Shown one piece after another: positions 57,131 through 64,000 of a stretch of DNA of 64,000 bases (within the stretch, counting starts at the first letter, position 1; every line of letters starts with the position of its first letter). A program made the translations under genes and the position numbers. The DNA lies in assembly GCF_020085105.1 (NCBI RefSeq), contig NC_058064.1:22358823-22422822 (forward strand), given 5' to 3'. Origin of the DNA: Siniperca chuatsi (Eukaryota; Chordata; Actinopteri; Centrarchiformes; Sinipercidae). The notes under the pieces were generated by a model that worked only from the letters and a program-made list of their open reading frames with translations, did no database searches and was not told where the DNA came from.

Positions 57131-58665
57131 CAAAAAGTGCGCATGCGCCAGCCCGCATGCTGCCCATTGCCGTAGCTCCGTCTTGTCGTCTTCCTTTTTC
57201 TTCCAAACTTGAGTAACTTGTGTGTAAGTGTAATTTAAACTACGCTCTTTACGAAAATGAGGGTAGAAAGTGTTTTGGTACTTTTTTTCGCCGTGGAACT
57301 TCTTCTTCTGCTCCTCGGTTGGGGCAGCGCTGCAGATCAGCTGTTTGGCCGCATTGTTTACACCAGGGAACAGCTGATCGCGCTGAAGCCGAGCGGCATG
57401 GCACCCAGGACTACCGATGTCCCCACTGAGATCTGGAGGAGGTGACAAACTGGGATGCACTCAGTGAGCCTGATGGAGAGGACATTGACGGGCTCACTGA
57501 GTACACTACTGGCTTCATTAACTTCTGTGTGGACTGCAATGTCCCAACCAAGATGGTCCATTGTTATCCAAATAACAAACCGTGGGTAACAAAGGACATC
57601 AAGGACATCCTGAATGCCAGGAGGAGGGCCTTTACTGATGGTAATAGGGAGAAGGTGAGGGCAATCCAGGCCAACCTGAAGGTGAAAATCAGGGACGCCA
57701 AGGAGAAGTACAGGAGGAAGCTGGAGTGGAAACTCCAGCAGAACAACATGAGAGAGGTCTGGAGTGGCATGAAGACCATCACTGGCTTCAGACCGACTGG
57801 CTGCAGAGGAGTTGAAGGCAGCTTGGACAGGGCCAACGAACTTAATCTGTTCTTTAACAGATTCGACACGCCGGCTCCTGCTCATCCCCCCTCTAACTCA
57901 GCTGCTGTCGGCCCTCAAGCTCCTCTGAGTACTCTGCTCCCCCCTACCCATCAGGCTAACAGCCCTCTTCACACTAATGACCCCCCCTCCCCCACCTGTA
58001 ACTTCTGCTGTGTGCCTGACTGCTGACCAGGTGAGAGGACAGCTGATGAAACTCCACTGAAACAAGGCTGCAGGCCCCGATGGCGTTAGCCCCGGGGTGC
58101 TAAAAGCCTGTGCCCCCCAGCTATGTGGAGTCCTTCAACATGTCTTCAACCTGAGCCTGAGTCTTCAAAGGGTCCCTGTTCTGTGGAAGACATCTTGCCT
58201 CATTCCTGTGCCGACCGCATCCCAGTGGCTCCAAGGACTACAGACCGGTGGCACTGACCTCCCACATAATGAAGACCCTGGAGAGACTAGTGCTGGAACA
58301 GCTGCGGCCCATGGTCAGACCCCTCCTGGACCCCCTTCAGTTCGCCTACCAGCCCTGACTGGGAGTTGAGGACGCCATCATCTTCCTGCTGAACCGCATC
58401 CACACCCACCTGTATCATGTTTTTTGACTTCTCCAGTGCTTTCAACACCATCTGGCCAGCCCTGCTGGGTGAGAAGCTGGCAGCGATGCAGGTGGATGCC
58501 CCCCTTGTGTCCTGGATTGTGGACTACCTGACTGGCAGACCACAGCATGTGCGCCTGCAGCACTGTGTGTCGGACAGCATGGTCAGCAACACTGGGGCCC
58601 CTCAGGGGACTGTCCTCTCTCCCTTCCTCTTCACCATCTACACCACAGACTTCAGCTACCACACA
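57131..58665 (+). pseudogene. Rex1/Babar-like LINE, 5' half, endonuclease deleted
   Basis: 57257-57445 encodes a hydrophobic N-terminus (MRVESVLVLFFAVELLLLLL) then GRIVYTREQLIALKPS and PTEIWRR. The frame then jumps to the pre-RT linker (NWDALSEPDGEDIDGLTEYT, PWVTKDIKDILNARRRAFTD, EVWSGMKTITGFRPTG), so nearly all of the endonuclease is missing. RT is broken by frameshifts and by a TGA at 58356-58358, but MFFDFSSAFNTIWPALLGEK (motif A) and SNTGAPQGTVLSPFLFTIYT (motif B) are clear. It stops at the DFSYHT block. ttctccagtgctttcaacac differs by one base from the Rex1-F primer site as I remember it. Confidence 0.75.
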
Positions 58666-58746
58666 TAGCATATTTATGATTATGACAAAAGCGCCGCCTA
58701 GTGGCTGATTGGCACCAAATTTTGCACAGGGCCTCAGTACATACAT

Positions 58747-60573
58747 AGAATCAGAAATACTTTATTGATCCCCAAAGGGAAACTCTTTTGTTAAAGCTGT
58801 TTACTATCACGTCAGTGCACACAGAAATATAACTTCTAAGCAAATCAAAATATAACACACTATAATACAGGATAAATTAAGTACAAAGTGGATATAATTA
58901 TAAAATTAAAATAAATGTAAAGTACAAAGTGGATTTACCGGTTGATGATACGTATGTACGGTGTAATAATACAATGTAATAATATAAGTAATAAGTCATA
59001 GTGCTTGTACTGTCAAGTTAAGGGTAGCTTATTAAGATGATTATGAGATGGTGGATATTGCACAGCAGTTATAGAAGTATAAATAAATATCAATAAATAG
59101 GGAATTTTAAACTGAAAAGAGTATATTGCACAGCAGTATTAAACAGAGAATATTGCACAATTATTTCAAGTATTGCAGTGATGTTAATGGTCCAATGTCC
59201 AGTTTAATGACTTAGGGTCATATAGACTGACACTTATAGGGAGGAGTTGAAGAGTTTGATGGCCACAGGCAGGAATGACTTCCTGTGGCGCATTTTGGGG
59301 GGATGAGTCTTCCGCTGAAGGTACTCCTTTGTTTGACCAGCACGCCATGGAGTGGGTAGGGGACACTGTCCAAGATGGCATGTAGTTTGGCCAGCATCCT
59401 CCTCTCTAACACCACCGCCAGAGAGTCCAGCTCCACCCCCACAATGTCACTGGCCTTACGGATCAGTTTGTTGAGTCTGTTAGCGTCCGCTACCCTCAGC
59501 CTGCTGCCCCAGCATGCAACAGCATACAGGATAGCACTGTGTGTTAGTCTGTGTGGCCACCACAGACTCATAAAACATCTTCAGCATTGTCCAGCAGATG
59601 TTGAAGAACCTCAGCCTCCTCAGGAAATAGAGGCGGCTCTGCCCCTTCCTGTAAACAGCTTGAGTGTTCTTAGCCCAGTCCAGTTTATTGTCCATGTGTA
59701 CTCCCAGGTACTTGTAGTCCTCCACAATGTCCACACTGACCCCCTGGATGGAAACCAGGGTCACTGGTACCTTGGCCCTCCGTAGATCCACAACCAGCTC
59801 CTTAGACTTTGTCGCATTGAGCTGCAGATGGTTCTGCTCACACCATGAGATAAAGTTACCCACCGCAGCCCTGTACTCAGACTCATCACCACCACTGATA
59901 CATCCCACCACAGCAGAGTCATCAGAAAACTTCTGAAGGTGGCAGGACTCTGTGTGGTAGCTGAAGTCTGTGGTGTAGATGGTGAAGAGGAAGGGAGAGA
60001 GGACAGTCCCCTGAGGGGCCCCAGTGTTGCTGACCATGCTGTCCGACACACAGTGCTGCAGGCGCACATGCTGTGGTCTGCCAGTCAGGTAGTCCACAAT
60101 CCAGGACACAAGGGGGGCATCCACCTGCATCGCTGCCAGCTTCTCACCCAGCAGGGCTGGCCGGATGGTGTTGAAAGCACTGGAGAAGTCAAAAAACTTG
60201 ATCCTCACCGTGCTTGCCGGCTTGTCAAGGTTGGTGTAGATGCGGTTCAGCAGGAAGATCCTCCCAGTCAGGGCTGGTAGGCGAACTGAAGGGGGTCCAG
60301 GAGGGGTCTGAGCATGGGCCGCAGCTGTTCCAGAACCAGTCTCTCCAGGGTCTTCATTATGTAGGAAGTCAGTGCCACCGGTCTGTAGTCCTTGGAGCCA
60401 GGCTGAAGGACTCCACATAGCTGGGGGGCACAGACTTTTAGCACCCCGGGGCTAACGCCATCGGGGCCTGCAGCCTTGTTTGAGTGGAGTTTCATCAGCT
60501 GTCCTCTCGCCTGGTCAGTAATCAGGCACACAGCCTGGGCACACAGCCATAGGGTCCATAGATTCCATTCCAT
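58747..60573 (-). pseudogene. Rex1/Babar-like LINE, 3' half with 3' end
   Basis: The minus strand starts in the RT N-terminus (RGQLMKLHSNKAAGPDGVSP), then a TGA at 60270-60268, KFFDFSSAFNTIRPALLGEK, SNTGAPQGTVLSPFLFTIYT, LQKFSDDSAVVGCISGGDES (motif C, SDDS), YKYLGVHMDNKLDWAKNTQA and LYFLRRLRFFNICWTMLKMF. It then continues in another frame (LYAVACWGSRLRVADANRLN) to the 3' end ggatcaataaagtatttctg at about 58747. It is tail to tail with the preceding copy and lacks about 95 bp that the other has (58137-58231). Confidence 0.82.
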
Positions 60574-60586
60574 TCTAAACTTTTAT

Positions 60587-61063
60587 GCAGATCAGACTTA
60601 AGGCCTAGGAGGAGTTTGAAAAAGTAGGTTTTGAATGTTTTGCGATGTTCTGAATAATCTAAATAAATTATAGGCAAAAACGGGCGTGGTCTATATCATA
60701 AGAAGCAGCTCAATTCAGGGAATGTGTGCATGTAAGGATTTCGAATGTGCGACGTACTATGTGGGAGTTACTGGCCAAAACGCATTTACCTTGATTATAG
60801 CGCCACCTCCAGTGGGCATGTGTCATTTTTGGTGTCTTGGCTATTATTTTTCCGTTGGTAAAAGTGGTACTGCAGCCTACACCATAAGAGTTATGCAAGT
60901 GAAATTCACAGGGGAGGTATAAATTGATGCATGCACCTCAGACACCTTGTGATATAGGTCACACCCATTTCCGCCTACAATGTTTTTTCGCAAAATTGCA
61001 AAATATGCAAAATATGCAAAACCTACTTTTTCGAACTCCTACTAGGCCATGAGTCTGATCTGC
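60587..61063. mobile_element. TIR MITE of 477 bp
   Basis: 47-base inverted ends, 60587-60633 with 61017-61063. The inner 32 bases match at 30 positions (ggcctaggaggagtttgaaa against its complement). The interior has the block tagcgccacctccagtgggc typical of a fish repeat. No coding capacity. Confidence 0.7.
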
Positions 61064-61866
61064 AAAAAATTGTGCATGGGAAAACATTCCCATACTTATA
61101 AACTAAAGAAAATTTCGGTTGGTGGCCCAAAAATCAGCGAAAGAAAATGCGAATGAATGCTTGTTTCCACCCACTACCGTAATGCGATTATTAGGAGTTG
61201 GTTCATCGAGATAAGCAGTAGGTGCCGCCAACTCTCTAGTCAAGTGCCATTATATATCATTGAAGAATAAGATGGCGCAACAACATGAGGTAATTGAGTG
61301 AGCGCCAATCAAGCATCAAATGGTAGAAAACACGATATAAATATGACATTTATGTTTGTTTTATGTATTAATGTGAGGAAGGTTACAGTCTCCTCATCAC
61401 TCCACACAGATCTGCCACTATTATTAAAATCAAAGATGTGCAATAAAAACAGGTGGATGGAACCCAGATTGCTCAGCTAGCGTGACACCTAAGTCAAGAA
61501 AGTGACCAATATTAAATAACGACTGATAAAATAATACAGCACATCACAAATATTTTGATAGATTGTTGATCCTGTTAACTACTAGCTACATGCACAACAT
61601 CATGCAGGCTAATAGGCAGCCTTGGCACGTAATGGTAGTGAGTAGCTTATTGAGCTAAGCTAGCAGCTACAGGCTGACAAAATAATACAGATTTTTTAAT
61701 CCATTAAAATATCATACATTGTCAAACAAAAGCAATCTATGTGCACCTGTTAAAACACAACATTCTTGCGACGTTATTGTAAACATATATGTGCATTGAT
61801 ATTCTGTCTTCTCCGTCTTTAATCTTTCAGCGTAGGTCCCGCCCACGAGAGTCAGTTCAACAGCAA

Positions 61867-61964
61867 CCAAAACTTTTGGTTTCAATAGCAAAACTTTTGG
61901 ATTTGAAAGCAAAGCTTTTGGTCTCAAAAGAAAAATGTTTGGATTCGAAAACTTTTGGATTTGC
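61867..61964 (+). repeat. Minisatellite, about 20-bp units
   Basis: Five imperfect units of caaaacttttggatttgaaag. TTTTGG is invariant in nearly all. Confidence 0.85.
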
Positions 61965-62029
61965 ATTAATACATTTTTAATCACAAATTTATTTTACTTG
62001 CAATAAAACACTTTTTTTTTCAACCTGGA

Positions 62030-63016
62030 AGAATCTCGTTTAGTCTGGCAAGATAGTCTTAAAACATATAGGAAGGCCCTCCGTAATGCCAGAGCAGCTT
62101 ACCCCCAGGTTTCTTTTCAGCACTGTAGCCAGGCTGACAGAGAGTCATAGCTCTATTGACCCATGTATTCCTATAGCGCTCAGTAGTAACAACTACATGA
62201 ACTTCTTTAATGATAAAATTTGAACTATTTGAGAAAAAAATCATCAAGTCCTGTCTTCAACTGGTGCCGACTTGTCTTCAAACACAGGAACCTTGGAAAT
62301 AGCTGTAGAGCCTGATGTGGGTTTTGGCTGCTTTGCTCCTGACGATCTTCAGCTGACTTCGACGATTAATTCATCTAAGCCATCAACCTGTCTCTTAGAC
62401 CTCATTCCAACTATGCTGCTTAAAGACGTTTTACCCTTAGTTAGCACCTCTTTACTGTATATGATCAGTCTGTCTTTATTAACAGGCTATGTACCAAAAT
62501 CCTTTAAAGTAGCTGTAATTAAACCGCACTATTACTTTATACCGTATTATTATCATCAACCAGTAAACCTACTTTGTATTTCACACTTATTTTAATTATA
62601 TACTTATACCCACTTGGTACTTAACACGCTATGTACCACAGTCCTTTAAAGTAGCTGTAATTAAACCGCTTCTTAAAAAGCCCACCCTTGATCCAGGGGT
62701 TTTAGCCAACTATAGACCTATATCTAACCTTCCATTTCTTTCTAAGATCCTTGAGAAAGCAGTCGCCAATCAGTTGTGTGACTTTCTAAATAACAATAGT
62801 TTATTTGAGGATTTTCAGTCAGGGTTTAGAGAGCATCATAGCACATAGACAGTACTGGTGAAAATTACAAATGACCTTTTAATTGCATCAGACAATGGAC
62901 TTGTCTCTGTACTTGTCTTGTTAGATCTTAGTGCTGCATTCGGCACCATTGACCATCACATCCTATTACAGAGACTGGAACATGTAATTGGCAGGAGCCG
63001 CACTAAGCTGGTTTAA
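62030..63016 (+). pseudogene. L2-clade LINE fragment cut by a Penelope-like element
   Basis: Plus-strand reading: [37 protein letters not shown], then, after a local duplication and insert (62528-62668), [20 protein letters not shown] and [20 protein letters not shown] (motif A). It ends GAALSWF at 63016, where the Penelope-like element begins. Stops and frameshifts present. Confidence 0.82.
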
Positions 63017-64000
63017 ATTGGCGCTCCCATTGTTCAGTCCCTGATCTCCTGTTGTGCTGGTCCTTTCCTAGATTCTTCTTATTCAAAAGGATGTTAAATT
63101 TCTTAATTTGCCGCTCCTTGCTCTTCCTATGTTGTGCACCCTGTGCTACCTGTGTAAAATCCAACACTCTCTTGAGGATTTCTTCTGGGACAATGCTTGT
63201 TAACTTCTTCTGCAAAAATTCAATTCTGTTCTTCAAATTGTCTATTCTTAAGTTGTTTTCCCTGATCCTTTCACTAAGCATCTGGGTCAGGTTTCTTCTC
63301 CAAATCTTCTCTGCTCTGTGTCCTTTTACTGGTGGTTTAATCTGTAGGCTCTTGGGAATAATCTTGCTCTGCCTGCATCTTAGATTAAAACGGCGATGGT
63401 TCCTGTGGTCTGCTAATTTCCTGGCTGTGAAATTAGCAGACCACAGGAACGGAGCGGCAAATTAAGAAATTTAACATCCTTTTGAATAAGAAGAATCTAG
63501 GAAAGGACCAGCACAACAGGAGATCAGGGACTGAACAAAGGGAGACATGTATTAACAGAAACAATTGGATCAAAAACTTATCAGACCGCATCCTGACACA
63601 GGCGGAAAAAAATGTGCTCTCCAAAGGGCTCAACTTTTCAGTTACATCCAACCACATCCCTACAGTGGACTACATCACAGCCACCGAAACAGCCATTAGG
63701 AAGAACAAGATGACTGAAACAGAGGCTGCAGACCTGAGGCTACGTGTCACAGCAACATTAAAGAGTGCCAAACCGCCTCCTTCCAACATTACATCCGAAG
63801 AGAGGAGGGCACTCTCAGCACTGCAGAAGGATCACAGCATAAACATTCTACCAGCAGACAAGGGTCGCTGCACTGTGATTCTGAACACAGCCGATTATGA
63901 AACCAAGGTCAACAACCTTCTTGAAGACACAACCACATATCAAAAACTTAAAAGAGATCCAACCAATGGCTACAAGAAGAAGGTTATAGACTGTCTACAG
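63017..64000 (+). mobile_element. Penelope-like retroelement with inverted 5' end, runs off window
   Basis: Right part, plus strand: an open frame from about 63437 to the window end reads RQIKKFNILLNKKNLGKDQH, NNWIKNLSDRILTQAEKNVL, SKGLNFSVTSNHIPTVDYIT and ALQKDHSINILPADKGRCTV, the N-terminal RT region of Penelope/Poseidon-type elements (LPADKGR is characteristic). Left part, minus strand 63430-63030: LADHRNHRRFNLRCRQSKII, KPPVKGHRAEKIWRRNLTQM and LSERIRENNLRIDNLKNRIE, the coiled-coil N-terminus of the same ORF in reverse. The two parts meet at a hairpin (63399-63450). The GIY-YIG nuclease end would lie beyond 64000. Confidence 0.85.

Noticed and set aside
63052..63465. 137-codon plus-strand frame with cysteines and hydrophobic runs
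   Set aside because: It is the complement of the Penelope-like N-terminal coding arm, which matches the family in the minus direction.

Overview
The window is nuclear DNA of a bony fish, most likely a percomorph teleost. The evidence is two spliced vertebrate genes on the minus strand plus a teleost-type repeat load: L2, Rex1-like, RTE and another LINE lineage, Tc1, hAT and PIF/Harbinger DNA transposons, a Penelope-like element and a non-autonomous LTR element. There are no bacterial-type operons, rRNA, functional tRNA genes or CRISPR arrays.

Region 1 (about 2.4-20.8 kb, minus strand) is an interleukin-17 receptor A gene (il17ra). I could reconstruct the signal-peptide exon (20680-20775), a 25-bp microexon (14685-14709), six further ectodomain exons (14132-14278, 13828-13949, 12877-13000, 9257-9304, 8560-8714, 7254-7328), the transmembrane exon (3971-4081) and a large last exon with the SEFIR domain and cytoplasmic tail (2400-3826). 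Splice sites and reading phases agree at every junction except one: the short juxtamembrane ectodomain segment between 7254 and 4081 was not fully found. The introns hold an L2 copy, a LINE reverse transcriptase fragment, hAT-like and other TIR elements, and a 2.3-kb foldback element.

Region 2 (about 20.8-43.3 kb) is intergenic and almost entirely repeats. Its main structure is an old PIF/Harbinger transposon (about 24.8-38.1 kb). Its transposase (plus strand) and Myb-like protein (minus strand) are both recognisable in pieces, split by later insertions: a Rex1-like LINE, a Tc1 MITE, an L2 tail, a Tc1 element, an LTR element and a nearly full-length RTE LINE. A long-TIR element with gene-like signals inside (38.6-40.7 kb) and more Tc1 remnants follow.

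Region 3 (about 43.4-50.3 kb, minus strand) holds two exons of a Rho guanine-nucleotide exchange factor matching ARHGEF39: most of the PH domain (50094-50323) and its C-terminal helix (43403-43491), separated by a 6.6-kb intron. The DH-domain exons and the last exon were not found.

Region 4 (50.4-64 kb) is again repeats: hAT-like MITEs, L2 copies in both orientations, two Rex1-like copies lying tail to tail, a TIR MITE, a minisatellite, and a Penelope-like element with a head-to-head inverted 5' end that runs off the window edge. The two host genes act in different processes (cytokine signalling and Rho activation), and nothing here links them functionally. The most unusual features are structural: the Harbinger nest, the long foldback element, the long-TIR element with cargo, and the asymmetric Penelope-like palindrome.
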